From Sclerodactyla briareus (taxonomy: Eukaryota; Echinodermata; Holothuroidea; Dendrochirotida; Sclerodactylidae): 64,000 nt of DNA. A model generated the notes under the pieces. The model was not told where the DNA came from and did no database searches. It saw nothing but the letters and a program-made list of their open reading frames with translations. Location of the stretch: assembly GCA_026419785.1 (NCBI GenBank), contig JAODTK010001321.1:1-64000 (forward strand). Reading direction: 5' to 3'. Shown one piece after another: positions 22,747 through 34,455 of the stretch. Positions within the stretch are counted from its first letter, which is position 1, and every line of letters begins with the position of its first letter. Both the position numbers and the translations under genes were made by a program.

Positions 22747-24105
22747 AAAGAATACCCATGGCGGATCACATAGCTCAAACACATAGATGGTTTGAGCTAA
22801 ACAAATAGTGTTTTTGTATTCCCGTTAGAAGCGCACGGTAATTTCAGTTTGAATTGTGATTGCAGACGTTTACCTCTGTTTACCTCATATGACCTTGTAT
22901 CTTGTACCTGACCCCAGAACACTAGGCTTTGTGTACTCCAGTTCGGAGAAAGTGTTACATGAACCAATTGGACATTAAATGTACCATGCATCAAGACGAG
23001 GAACCTGCCACAGTTGCTAACAGACTGCCTGAATATGCATGTTTTGATTGTCACATTATCCTTTATCGTTGATTTCATCATCCATACCTTATGGACAATG
23101 CTGATTCTCCTAGCATGTTGATTGCACATGATCCTTTATAGTGATTTCATTCCCCATACCTGATGGACATGCTGATTCTCTTCTCCTCTTCCAGGGTGGT
23201 GAACTCTAATCTCACAATTTCATCTGAAAGAGAAGAGATTACCAAGTGACTCAGAATTTAATGCATCACATCAATCAAGGCATAATTAAGCAAAATCTCT
23301 TGTATAGCACCTTTGATTAACCAAAAACGTCGCGTGTATTGTTGTTCACAATAAGAATAATGCTGATAAACATATTGGGTAAAAATTATTAGGCTGAACA
23401 AAATAAGCGGGCATAATTGGGTGGAGCTCATAATACGTGTGCTAGAAGGAAATATGAACTGAGTCATCCAATTGACAAAAGTTATGGCGTGGACAGTGGC
23501 GAAGTGCGTAAATCATGTACCTTAGACTGTAACGATTCATCACACATACTCTATGGGTAACCCTATCGGTGTCGCTGATTTAGCCTGCTATAATTATTGA
23601 ATTGGTCCCTGATTGAGTTAACACAAACTAATTGAAGGACAACTGCATGATCAATGCTGGAGAGGCTTCATTAATTAATAACAAAGGGAAAAATAAATGC
23701 GTCAGGCTAAAACCTGAGTTTGTATGGTTTGGGAGTTCAAGGCTTTTAACATTTTGTGCATGTCACAGTGTAATGCGCAAGAGGAAATAAATCCTTCAGC
23801 AATAAAATGAAGTCATACTTGCTCAACTCGCAGTATCTTTGTTTCATACTAAAAATGGTAAAATTCATTTACTTCACCAAGAGGGCATCACGGCAGTGGT
23901 CCGGAGAGGTTGACGTTTTCTCATGCGAGGGAGACAGCAGACGTTGTTGATAGTTTCTCTTGTGAGAGGAGGTCAGCAGAATAGTGCGGAATGGGAAGTT
24001 ATGCAAGGAAACAATTACAGAAATAGAATCCCCCGTGTTGTTCACCTGTGTGTCATGATTTTTTGTCAATTGTTTTCCCTTCCTAACACTCTGGGCTGCC
24101 ATATC
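22747..24105. other. Mostly unique non-coding sequence
   Basis: No supported gene. A direct duplication of about 75 bp ('CCTTTAT..GATTTCAT', 'CCATACC', 'ATGGACA', 'TGCTGATTCTC') occurs at 23053-23122 and 23130-23190. Confidence 0.4.
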
Positions 24106-24109
24106 GCAA

Positions 24110-24480
24110 TTACGGTACACGTACAAGGGGAAACCGGTACTGTGCGGGCGCCACTTGAGTCTCTGCGGACTGTTCCGCGAGGCATAAAGTAACCCTCGTC
24201 ACGCTGCCACCAATCCCAACCAGGAGGTCCAAGGAGGAGAAACCTGAGAGTTTCAAACCTGTGTTGGGGAACAGATCAAACAGGTGAGCAGACTGTTCCC
24301 ATAATGTAAAGGGTATACCGCACACAGTTGATCTGATCAAGAGTCTAATAACCTCGTGCATGGGCAGCAAAAATTGGTATTGCCACCTGGGGGTAGAGGG
24401 CATAAGAGGAGACCAGCGGACATGACGCTGAGGGCGCCCTATGAGTCCCTTAGGACTGGCCCCGCTGTGGGCATGACTAA
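24110..24480 (+). repeat. Two direct copies of a short GC-rich segment about 290 bp apart
   Basis: Segments near 24140-24190 and 24428-24475 both read RAPxESLRT in one plus-strand frame and share 'GCGCC..TGAGTC'. The spacing and shared frame suggest a duplicated coding-like segment, but both frames close quickly. Confidence 0.25.
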
Positions 24481-24699
24481 TTCAAGTCATAATACTCCAC
24501 CAATTCCATCAACTGGAGTGGCATGAGAATTGGAAGCGTGAACATTTTTTTTTTTACCTCCGGGGTTGGACCAAGCAGACGTGGTAAGCAAAGGTCTGAT
24601 CCCATAAGCAGAAAGTTTTTTTTGAGTTGGGATTCCTTGATTGTTCCTGACCACATATAAACTAGAGCCTTGTCACCTTAGTATTCAACAGTATGTACT

Positions 24700-24970
24700 T
24701 TGACCTTGGACCAAAACAAGATAGTTTCTCTTACACATTAGGGGAACTCATATCCAAGTATAAGCTCTAATCCCCACCCATGGAAGTCAAGTCTCGTGTC
24801 CGCAGCAAAATTGGCCAAATATACTTTCCTTTCTAGACCACCATAAATGGCCGCCCAAGCTACACTTAAGGATTGTCATTGATAATATCTGAAGTAGCGC
24901 CGTAACGAATAACCGTGATCTTTTCATTTGACCCCCTGTGACCGAGACCACAGGTCCATATAGGGGAATC
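24700..24970 (+). repeat. Copy of the 'GGGGAACxCATATxCAAGTATxAG' dispersed family
   Basis: Shares 'CTTACACATTAGGGGAAC', 'CCAAGTATAAGCTCTAATCC' and 'CAGCAAAATTGGCCAAA' with the arrays at 4.0-4.6 and 13.1-14.2 kb. Confidence 0.4.
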
Positions 24971-25400
24971 ACACTAGCCAACACCCTGAAATGCTATATT
25001 TAACTCGATACCACGAAGGGTATGATTTCTCTGCCAAATACGAACGGTAAAAATATCGCGCAATCGAACAGTTCTTCTTTCCTGGAATTGAGGCTAATCC
25101 TTACGCCTACCAGAAAAACATTTTACTGATATGGTCCAAAGCTAATTAGTGAACCTCGAGCCAAATATTAGCTAAAGATATTCTTGGACCTTCATTTCCA
25201 ATTTTAGGCTATCAGATTTTTTTTCGAACGAGAATGTGGTGAGGTTTTACTCAAGCCTGCATCTGCGTTGCTAATTCTATGCAGTTTATTCACCTTTCGG
25301 TATTTTATCGAGTTGTTAGGTGCCCTGAAGATTTTATAAAACAAATAAAGGAAAGGTTTTAGAGACTTCTCATTCTTTTCCCCAATATGATTAGATATAT
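24944..25400 (+). repeat. Partial copy of the 2.1-kb dispersed element (copy E)
   Basis: Matches 53270-53640: 'CATATAGGGGAA', 'ACCACGAAGG', 'TATGATTTCT(C/T)TGCCAA', 'CAATCGA..GTTCTTCTTT', 'GAACCTCGAGCCAAATATTA' and 'TCGAGTTGTTAGGTGCCC'. Only the middle of the element is present. Confidence 0.6.
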
Positions 25401-25460
25401 CGTCTCAAATATCCAGTGAATTAGTTTGTTTTATAAATTACGTTTATTCTTCTGTTTCAG

Positions 25461-25655
25461 GCAGCATCCTGTGCCCCTCTCTGCAGCACTAGCTGTGAAC
25501 CGAGGCCTTCACTAGCTCCTATCAGCTTTACGAGCCCCTCCAACCAGACAATGGCATCCCTCAATACCTCCATAACAGTGATGTACATACTTACGTACAT
25601 GACCATCTTTTCGTCACGCAGTCGGAGTATCCTAGGATACCTGGAATTTGAGTGA
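25461..25655 (+). CDS. Weak candidate terminal exon, unknown product
   Basis: A good 3' splice site (TTCTTCTGTTTCAG, AG at 25459-25460) precedes 64 open codons to a TGA. The frame begins AASCAPLCSTSCEPRPS, contains an NQT and an NTS glycosylation-type site, and has a hydrophobic patch VMYILTYMTIF. No family is recognised. Length and composition do not exclude chance. Confidence 0.15.
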   Translation, partial: AASCAPLCSTSCEPRPSLAPISFTSPSNQTMASLNTSITVMYILTYMTIFSSRSRSILGYLEFE

Positions 25656-26249
25656 GGGCACGACCATCCTATCCTGTTGACCTTTATAGGCTTCAGTTAT
25701 GTATCAGTTGGAGGTGGTCCACATACTATCACCACTAATGCTGCTTACCCCCTCTACATCTGTACCTGTAGTAATACTTACATTTTATCTTTTGGTAAGT
25801 AGTCAGTATCCTGGCACTATCCGGCAGTTTTCAAGATCTTTACAGGTCTGATAGTGATGGCGTTAGTTCGACGTGTTATCTTACAGCGTGATCAGTGATG
25901 AACCAGGGACCTGATCTCTGTGATGGTTTCGGCCTGGTCTGCTGGGATGGTGAGGTAATCTATGTTTTGATCTTCTTTACATCACTCTCAGTGATGGTGG
26001 AGGCCAGCGCTGATGTCAGGCTAGGAAGGGAGAATATGTCCTCCTAGGATGTAAATAGTGAGAAACGATCTTCTGAATAAAAGGAGTTGTGATTGCTTCA
26101 AGCGAGGTCAGAATGGATGGTGAGATAATCCAAGCGTGAGTGCAGGGGGGGGGGACATAGGGGCACGTTCCCCCGCCCCCTCACGGTTTAACGGTGGATT
26201 TGCGCCCACTCACCCAGGAAAATGTGCCCCTTAGCTTGCCCCTTCTATT
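25656..26249. other. Unassigned, with a G/C-run element edge near 26.14-26.18 kb
   Basis: A 9-G run followed by 'CACGTTCCCCCGCCCCC' at 26145-26180 looks like the GC-rich edges seen elsewhere. No gene is supported. Confidence 0.35.
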
Positions 26250-26715
26250 CCAAAGTTGGAATTATATATTGGCGCATGTGAACCTAGGAGGTGAATATTG
26301 GCCTATCCATCATCAGTATTCTGAAAAAATTTTGTTTGGTCTGTGGTGTCCTATCTATAGTAACCCAATTAATCTGATCCATCTGCTAACAAAATTGGAA
26401 AGAATCTATTTTCAACCGATTTGTGTTGTAATGTGTCTAAATGTAGCAGGAAAAGATGCCATCGGTACAGGATGGGAAACCTGATTTTTTTTTCCAAAAT
26501 GGCGTTCAAAATGCCCGCCGAATATGGGAAAATTCTAGAAAATGCATTGATCATTCGAAAAAAGTATTTAAATTCAAACAAATGATTGTACATATATTTC
26601 GATCATTGCGATCACATACGCGACATTTCCATGCTACTAGTAATCAAGATGGCGGCCAAGATGGCGCCAATAATGGCCGTCAATTCTTGGAAGTTTACAA
26701 AACAAAATCGATGTA
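26250..26715 (+). repeat. Left arm of an inverted repeat with AAGATGGCGGC motifs
   Basis: Matches the reverse complement of 29690-30167 over about 470 bp: 'AAAGTTGGAAT', 'AAAGAATCTxTTTTCAACxGATTTG', 'GTGTCTA', 'AAAAGATGCC', 'CAAAATGGCGT', 'AATATGGCCGT'. At 26645-26667 two CAAGATGGCG words lie 13 bp apart, matching the known YY1 core (AAnATGGCGnC). Confidence 0.65.
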
Positions 26716-26750
26716 AATCTGACGGGAAAAGGGGTGCACGCTCCAAAAAG

Positions 26751-26830
26751 TAGATAGAAGATAGATAGAAAGATATATATATCGATTAGATAGACAGACA
26801 GACAGACAGACAGAACAGACAGACAGATAG
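26751..26830. repeat. (GATA)/(GACA) microsatellite
   Basis: TAGATAGA run passing into GACAGACA, located between the left inverted arm and the 3' side of the LINE. Confidence 0.8.
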
Positions 26831-27214
26831 TAAGAGCGACGAGTAACATATAAAGAAGGCTCAGCTACAAGATTGATTTTCCAGTCCTTGATCAAGCCTC
26901 TTTTCGACGCAGCTGCCATCGGCTGTCGCAAACAAGCTGTATGTCAGGCCATGAGGTCACGTGGTGTCCACCAACTCTTTCGGGGAGGTACACACATGAA
27001 ATATGCTAGAAAAAAGACGGGGAACCCCATTCTATTCTGCCACTCATACAGACGCCGATGCCCAGACACGAAATCTCCTTACTCGGCACCACTCGTTTCG
27101 AACGCTTCACCTCTTCACATCCGCACCGGGGGGGGGCACAACCATTCCTTCTCAATTAGAAAAAATTATGAAGCGCTTCGAGCACTGCTGTCCGCGGTGA
27201 AAGCGCTTTATGAG

Positions 27215-29165
27215 TGCTAGTTGTTATCGTTGTTCTTCCCGCACCGTCCATCCTGGTTATGTCTGTCCCTCCACCTCGGGTACTACCCGGACTCTCGGAG
27301 GTGCGAGCACCCGTCATGATATCAGGCACTGCCAAGTATGATGTCCTCTGTAGGGGGCGTAAGCCGTGGTTGCCCAGGAATCTCTTCCTGCATTGTTTTT
27401 GTTTTTTTTTTTTTTTTTTATGGTTTTTTTTTTTGTGGCCATCTAAGTTGCTGGATATTACTCCCTTGCCGCCTACCGGTACAACTCGGCCTTGGTGTCC
27501 ACATCCTCTGGATCTCCAGCCGCAGGCCTGGAATTTCTCCCTTTTTCTTTCTTTCTCGCTAGTGGGTGTGCGTTCGGTATTGCCACGTCGAGTCGATTAG
27601 GGGTGGTTTCGTTCGTGACTTTGTCCCCTGGTACAGTCCGGTCTCCGTGCGCTGATTACTCGCACCGCGAAGTCTCAAGGATCTATGGCCTTCCTCGTTT
27701 TCCTCCGTCGATTTCGGATTGTGGCCACGTATTGTCACTTTCCGTCATGTCCGTCCTGGCATCCTCGTAGTGTCTGACATATCCTTGGGTAGTTCGGCCG
27801 CTAGTTGTTATGGCCTTTGTCTTATACAGATTTCCAGCGATCTTCGAGCAGGCCGTTGTTATAACACCACCGTTTCGTCTTTCTGGTGGCACATGCGACA
27901 TTTCGGGTCACTCATGTGCGGGTGAACTTTCGCTGGTGACACGTGGTTCATGACCTGAGTCTTGGGCCACTGTTATAGTGCCTCCTTCTCTATCTTGATC
28001 CGCCGTAGCTTGTTTGCATCCATCGAAAGGCGTTCTGTATCGACGTTATATCGGACCTGTCGTCCTGTATTGCCGGTTTAGGTCGGTTGTTGCCCATTGT
28101 CTGTACCCTCTTTCTGCCAATCGGCCTTTGTCTCTTTCTTCGTTTATCCCCCCGTGAGTACTCATGCCACCACCAGCCTCTATCAGTGGGTCTCTTTCCC
28201 TGTTTGCTGGGATGAATTCCTGGAGTACAGCATATTGGAGTTTCATGGTGCCGCACCCCCTTCAGCCTCCCACCATTCCTTCGTGGGATGTAGATCCGGT
28301 GTTCATCGTTTCCCTCGTCTTGCGGGTCGCAGCTGCCAGCTCTTGCTGCGTCCAGTCTATTAAGCTCGCCGTAATGTGATGACAGGCAGGGCGTATGTGT
28401 TCATGGCACGTATCTTGTTCTGCCCATTGAACGTGGACTTGAGGATCTGACGTAGCTTCCTCCTGTACGCTGCCGATGCCTTGGTCTTTGACCTCCCTTT
28501 GTTTGTTTTTCCCCATGTTCTGCATAATACCCGGTATTTGTACCCCTCGTTAGTGTAGGCGTCTCCGATCTTTCCGATCGAGAGGTCCAGGCCGTCGTCA
28601 GCTTTTTTTTTTCCTGGGATGATCTGCCTGGCAACAATTTGTCCAAGTCCCGACGTCGTGGAGATGTTTTCGCTGAATATCCTCACTGTCCTCAATCATT
28701 GCTGTGAGGTCATTCTCATTCTTGGCGTAACAATTTCAGATCATTGTGCCATGTATAGGAGGTGGGTGATTTTATGTCAGTGTTGAGTTGTACCCTGTCT
28801 GGCCTCCGTAGCAGTGACTCGAGGTGTTGAGAGTCCACGCAGAACAGTCTTGGAGAGAGTGCACCCTTGAATATCCACCTCACTCTTGACGCGGGGAGGT
28901 GTTTTCCGCCCACTGTTAGGGACGTTGACCAGTTCTCCATCGACTTCTCTACGCGTCTCGTTATCTTGAGTTGACCTTGCGTGTGCTCATGGTGTGGATA
29001 TATGCAGAATGTGGCACTAAATCAATGCCTTCTTGTAGTCGATCCATCCCACTGCCATGTTTGTGCGCCTCCTCTTCGAACTCTGGTGAAAGCTTGTCGA
29101 GTATTATCTGGTCTTTTGTACGCTCGACATCCGGGTCGGCCCCTTTCTGCTCGTATTGAGATTTA
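27215..29165 (-). mobile_element. 5'-truncated, frameshifted R2-superfamily LINE (RT core plus C-terminal endonuclease)
   Basis: Read from high to low coordinates, fragments appear in the order expected for an R2-like polyprotein. RTKDQIILDK (about 29095-29125) is followed by RT motif A VGWIDYKKA (about 29028-29053), where a one-base loss precedes DLVPHS. FKGALSPRLFC follows (about 28840-28873), then a corrupted catalytic box (LLYM..NDLKL near 28745-28765, normally YMDD or FADD), FNGQNKIRAMNTYALPVI (28379-28431), and an endonuclease-type LDVAIPNAHPLARKKE (about 27545-27594). Further weak matches (IPGQPR, ILGSA) extend to about 27220. The DVAIP box and the absence of an upstream APE domain fit R2/NeSL-type elements with a restriction-like endonuclease. 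The 5' part (zinc fingers, early RT) is missing. Several frame changes and stops make it inactive as read. Confidence 0.8.
27398..27435. repeat. Interrupted poly-T run inside the LINE
   Basis: Long T-runs interrupt the LINE frame (poly-Lys when read on the minus strand) between the endonuclease box and the C-terminus. They are either an insertion or homopolymer error. Confidence 0.6.
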
Positions 29166-29689
29166 GAGTTCGAGCTTATAGTCTTGTATCAAACGCGCCT
29201 CCTCACACCACTACGACTACCCTCAATTCATTGGCAACCTGATGAGACCTTGCCTGCAACACCAAGTTGACTTTCCCTCACTACCTACCCACCCCGGGCA
29301 GCGAAGCGGTGGCCTACTTCTGTTAGCCTGGCAGGTTCCTACTTTACACGGGGGTAGCTTGCATTCGAGGAGACATGCCTTGTACTAACAGCACTGCGCA
29401 AAATGCCCTCTGGCTTCCAATGGGGTTTCGCACTCCCCCGCAATCGAATGATCTATTGATCTTACGTCCTGAGCTCCACCGACTGATCCGCCTCCGTCAC
29501 TTCGTGTCACTTGTGAATTTATGGAAGTTGGGTTGGGCCTTCTTCGTTTTTGCGACTTATTAACAGCACGAAACTGTCGTGTTTCCAATTTATTTACCAT
29601 GACAGATATGTATCTGATAATATACGCATATGTCTAACGTGTGTCACTACGTTCAACGGCCTGACCGATCTCCCTAATATTTTGCGAGT
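29166..29689. other. Sequence between the LINE and the right inverted arm
   Basis: No continuation of the RT frame is visible beyond about 29165, so the element is 5'-truncated or has diverged past recognition. No other feature is supported. Confidence 0.4.
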
Positions 29690-30167
29690 CTACCGCCGTC
29701 TCCGTGTTTTTAAGGTTCTAACGGCCATATTGGGTGCCATCTTGGTTCTGGGACATGCTAACAGATTTGGAAATATTTCTCTGTGTGTTAGCAATTACGG
29801 AATTACGGAATCACATTTTGTTTGAACTCGCACACTGTTTTCGGGTGCGACTATCTGCTCCTTCCCTAATTTCACCATGTTTGGCAGCCATTTTGGACGC
29901 CATTTTGGAAAAAAATCGACTTTCCCCATCTTGCATGTCGGCATCTTTTTTTCTGAAGACCTAGACACCTTTAGCTACTCAAATCCGTTGAAAACAGATT
30001 CTTTGCCATTTTTTTTCGCAGATTGGTCAAAAACTCGTCTATTTTGGTTACTAAGCAGAACACAAATGCGCAAAAGATGGAGTTTTTGTCTTGTGTGGGG
30101 GTGGGGGTGGGGGGTCTAAATTGTCCGGTATGTTTTACAATCCAGGATGCACTGATTCCAACTTTGT
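29690..30167 (-). repeat. Right arm of the inverted repeat with AAGATGGC motifs
   Basis: Reverse-complement partner of 26250-26715. It contains AAGATGGCACC, AAAATGGCGTCC and AAAATGGCTGCC on the minus strand, the same motif set as the left arm. Confidence 0.65.
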
Positions 30168-31290
30168 ACGGGGTTGTATACTTATTTTTTCCGGATATGA
30201 TGCGTGCCCGAGTGCATTTGGACATTGGGTTTGTTGCGGGATGATTCCAATGACTGTGGTTTCCGCCACTCCCATTGTTCATTACGAACAACAAGAAATT
30301 GGGTTTAGTACGGTAGGCAGGTGGAAGGCAAACAAGGCAGTATTTGTTCCGCGGGGAAATCCGAGACTGAAAAATTCGCCACGAATGTGGCGAAAAACTT
30401 AACTAGTTGAACAGGAAATGACTATGATTGTCGAAATTCGTGCCCAATACAGGTACCGGAGTTATCCACAGCAGTCTGAGTTTTTTGTGCACTACACACG
30501 CAGTCGCTCTCGTTTTGCTCAATTGCGTGGTAAGCCCAAGTATGGGGGTATGGGCTGGTCCCATGCTCCTATTATATATGTAACCTGAACATGGCCCCTA
30601 ACTTCACAGTCTTAGAAGCCAGGCGTGCACGTGCGGTGTGTTCCACATGTGATACCCAGGAACGTACATGCCTCTCCAGCAGGCAAGAATTGAGGAGAAT
30701 CATGGATGAGATAGCTTTCACGGTATAAAATTGGAAACATAATAACCGGATCGTATGCAGGATATTTGTCGACCCGGGGGCGTGGGTCACTATCCTGAGT
30801 CGAGTGCCACCATCGGTTGGCGTGGGGTACCATCATTTTGGGTTCTGACCCTTCCCAAATTGCTGGAAATAACCCCTCTAACTACTCACACTATCGGTTG
30901 AGAACTGAGAGGCCTGCTCGTGGTGGAATGGCACTAAAAACCAAAAGTATTTATCCACTCCAAACTGGGAATATGTGAATCTGAAATTGATGCATTGGGT
31001 GTACCTTCTCCACAGACATACACATACAAAAGCCAATGCATACAGCGACAGCGATTAATTCCTCTGCCCATCATTCCCATCCATTTTATCCGCAACACTG
31101 CAACCTCCCATTCATGGTCACTGAATATGATGAGCATGGTCCTTATTCCGCAAACGATCTGCTCCCCTTGCGGCGGCGTTTCATTGTGCAGGAAAAAGTT
31201 TGGAGTAGCATGTAGTTACCCCCTCTCCCCCTCTCTCCCGCCCTCTCTTTCTCTCTCATCTCTCCTGACGTTTCCCCCCTCACAGACACC
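30168..31290. other. Mostly unique sequence, nothing recognised
   Basis: No exon pair, RNA or repeat stands out. Confidence 0.4.
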
Positions 31291-31299
31291 TCAATGCAC

Positions 31300-31570
31300 G
31301 AGCAGGGGCGTCCGATCTTTTCGAAAAATGAACGGGACGTGGTGGACTGCAATTGACTCATCTGAGCTGTAAGTGGCGCCGCCATTGTTTTGCGATTAGC
31401 GTAGCGCGCGAACTTTTGCTGGTTTATTATACTCACAGATCGCTGAATGGCCTATTGGGCGAACATTTGGATAGGCCAATTTGAGTGAAGGAATAATGTT
31501 GAAGAGTTGTCACTACTGCAGGATTAAAAATACGCATCTAATTCTAGTAGCACTGCATCACGGCCTCTAT
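31300..31570 (+). repeat. Repeat family W, fragment
   Basis: Contains 'AGCAGGGGCGTCC', 'TTTTCGAAAAATG', 'GTGGCGCCGCCAT', 'GCGTAGCGCGCGAAC' and 'AATGTTGAAGAG..TCACT.CTGCAG', also found at 45.1-45.4 and 60.4-60.6 kb. Confidence 0.5.
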
Positions 31571-31574
31571 ATTG

Positions 31575-32330
31575 AACCCCCCGCCCCCCTCCCAGGACGC
31601 TTTTCATCTGATCCCCACTGATCTACTTTAACAATCTCGGCCACGTTGCAAACGTATATTTGAAAAGTTACTATTCCTCTCCACCAAAATCAATGATCCC
31701 CATGACTATTACCAGATAGCCGGTAGTGGGTGGTGGGGTGGGCTACCAGCCTCGATCCTAAAACGTTATCCAAATGCTGGAATCTGATGATGTAATACTG
31801 ATTACCTAGCGAGAAGGGGGGGGGGCAGGGACGCTTTTTTAGCAGGCATTATAGGCTAGTCCTATATATATAGTTGATAGATGGGGGGCGGAGTGGAGAG
31901 ACTGGCTAGTGCCTAAAATTGTGAGAACCATGCTCGACCTGATTCATTTGTGTATCTGATTCCCCCATAGCTGACGTCTCCTTCACTTCCTTGGTTTCGT
32001 TTATCATTCCCCACGCTTCTTCTCTCTCTCACTGCCGCTTCCCCCTTTCCTTCTTACTACACCCTTTCTTTCCTCTCCTCTCTTTTTTCTTCGTTTCCCC
32101 CTTCTCCCCTCATTATTCTTTTCTCCCTTTTCTTTTTTTCCTCCTTCCCTTACCCGGGGGGCACGCGCCCCAAAGCCCCCCCCCCCCTGTTTGCGCCCGA
32201 TACCTGATATGGAACAGCCTCATATGGCTCATGGATCCAATTTCTTGCTATCTACTGTAGGGTCTTTAAGGCTCAAAATTTTCTCACGACGCTTCCGCCC
32301 AACCAATGGTGGCGCGCCGTTAGATAGTCG
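31575..32330 (+). repeat. Repeat family W, longer copy with CT-rich core and GC hairpin
   Basis: Order of parts: 'CAATCTCGGCCACGTTGCAAACGTATA', 'GTAGTGGGTGGTGGGGT', a CT-rich tract (about 31990-32150), then 'CCCGGGGGGCACGCGCCCC' (32153-32172), a poly-C run and 'ACCAATGGTGGCGCGCCGTTAG'. The same order occurs at 48.72-49.16 kb. Short open frames are low-complexity. Confidence 0.5.
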
Positions 32331-33459
32331 GTCGCAGCCCCTCCACAAATTATTACGCCCCTGCTAAAATTATGGCATAACGCCACTGTGCGTAACTTAA
32401 CTATTTTGCTATTGAAGAAATGGTGTCCCCCATGTCAACTCTCCCCCCCCCCCCTCCTTCAGTATCGTATCAGGTCCACATCGGAATCCGCCCTTGAATC
32501 AGTTTATCTGTGTCCTTCCGCTGCAGTGTGCTCCCCCTGGACCGAGCCTGGTATTATAGTATGCGCAATTCATTGAAATTATACTTCGAATGGGATCAAC
32601 AATATTTCTGGCATAATTTGTTGATGTGTATATGAGCGGTGGTCCCGGCAGCCTAGCTATCAACTCAGTACCCACTTTCCGCTATGGCTGCTCATTGGGG
32701 AGGATATACACAAATGCCAGAGCAGGACAGTAGGCCAACTGCTGAGCATAGCCATACCAGCGAGCCCCATTTCTCCAGTAGGGCCTACAGTGTAATATGT
32801 ATTTACTTTACAGTGTTAATTGTTTTCCATTTTATGTTGTAGTAAATGTTTTTCTTATCTATCCCCACTGATCGACTTCAACAATCTCGGAACGTTGCAA
32901 ACGTATAGTGAAAACGATTTATGGGGGAGTGTGGTATGCAGGGGAGAGTGGGTATGGTGGCTGATGGGCCTTTGCTCGAGCGAATGCAAGAGCCTGGCTC
33001 GGCCTGCTTGTGCATCTTGCCTCAGAAATTTGGTAGAGATCCTGCCATCTGCCCAACCGACTTATTAGGCCACAGAAAGACTTCGAATTATCAGATTATA
33101 GGCACAATGATGTCAATGGGACTATAACATTACCATCTGTTCTCGAACTCTCATATCAGCTAAAATTGAGCTGAGCTGATCCCCAAGCTCAAAGCATCTG
33201 GAAGCGCAACCCATTGTTCCCAAGCAATACTCATCTATCTTGAAAAACAGCACATGGGCTACATTTCATGTCATGCACTTGTCTGCGGGGCTCACATGAA
33301 AATGACTTGATAATGATTTGTTCCTGCTAAAAAAAAAAAGCCACAGTTTTTAACATTTCTCGGAGAGTTTCCATCAATTTGAGGCATTGGGAGAGGGTAC
33401 AAACAATGGTATATAAGCAGATCATTTGTTTTTATTCATCAAGTGCACAGTATTAAATA
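32331..33459. other. Mixed unique sequence with a second 'CGTTGCAAACGTATA' fragment
   Basis: At 32855-32920 'ATCCCCACTGATCGACTTCAACAATCTCGGAACGTTGC' repeats the start of the W copy at 31610. Nothing else is supported. Confidence 0.35.
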
Positions 33460-34455
33460 CCAAATATTCAAGGCGATCGCCCCCGTGTCTCGCCTGTTGC
33501 CGTGATCAGGGGTTCCTTCCATACAGTCACTATGCAACAATTATGAGACATTCCATGTCGCTTGGCTTTTAGATTTTGGCATTGATTTGACAGGAACAAA
33601 CTTGACCATTTGCATTAATGAAGCGAATGATACACCTGAATACCCCTGCATTGACTCTAGTCACTTTTCAGAATTTTGGGGACTAAAAGCAGACCATACC
33701 CATCAGCTCATAAAAATCGAACAAACCTTTAAATTTGGAATGATTATGCCAAAGACACACTGGATGACCATCCAGTGACCTCAATTCCTATGTTAAAAAT
33801 GTTTGGAGGTAGAGGTAAGTCCCATATTCCACAAATTTTCATGGAAATCCGCAAAAACTTGAAATTCGCTAAATTATGCAAATCATATTATGTTGAATGA
33901 CCTCCAGTGACCATTAATCCATGATAAAAAATATTGTGAACAACAGGAAACCATATTCACCAAAGTTCATGAAAATCAGACCACGTTTGAAATTTTGCAT
34001 GAGTATGCAATTAGACACATTGACTGACCTCCAGTGCACTCTGAATCTTAAAACTGTTAAAAAGCTCCGGGACTGAATGTAGATCATAAGTTTGGAAATC
34101 CAACCAACTTGAAAATCTTCATAAATTATGCAAATTAGATTACTTATTTACATATTTTTACGCTGGAAATCTAAAACAGTTACTACCTTCTATCCTACAC
34201 TACAGGCCAAACCAAGTCACCATCAACCTACGGTTCTTCCGTAATCTACTGACAAGGCCTAAACAATACATTTCATAGAATAGGCCTAATCACCCTACTT
34301 TATTAGCGGACTTTCGTGCAAGAATCTAATCAGATCGTGATTCACCAAACCGCCCCGATTACTACATACAACATTTCATCGAAATCGGTCTTCCTGTTTC
34401 AGAGAAATCCTGCTAACGATAAAATGGGACACATACGCGCGCACACCACCACCAT
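33460..34455 (+). repeat. Repeat family Y, copy 2
   Basis: Starts 'AAGGCGATCGCCCCCGTGTCTCGCC' and ends 'GAAATCCTGCTAACG', then 'ACACATACGCGCGCACACC'. Collinear with 19765-20906, including 'GACCTCCAGTGACC' and 'ATTATGCAAATTAGA' units. Confidence 0.65.

Noticed and set aside
22390-22782. 130-codon minus-strand frame rich in His, Pro and Thr
   Set aside because: It is the translation of the GGGT and GATA microsatellites.
29375-29825. Continuation of the LINE reading frame upstream of 29165
   Set aside because: No RT or zinc-finger motif could be found in any minus-strand frame here.
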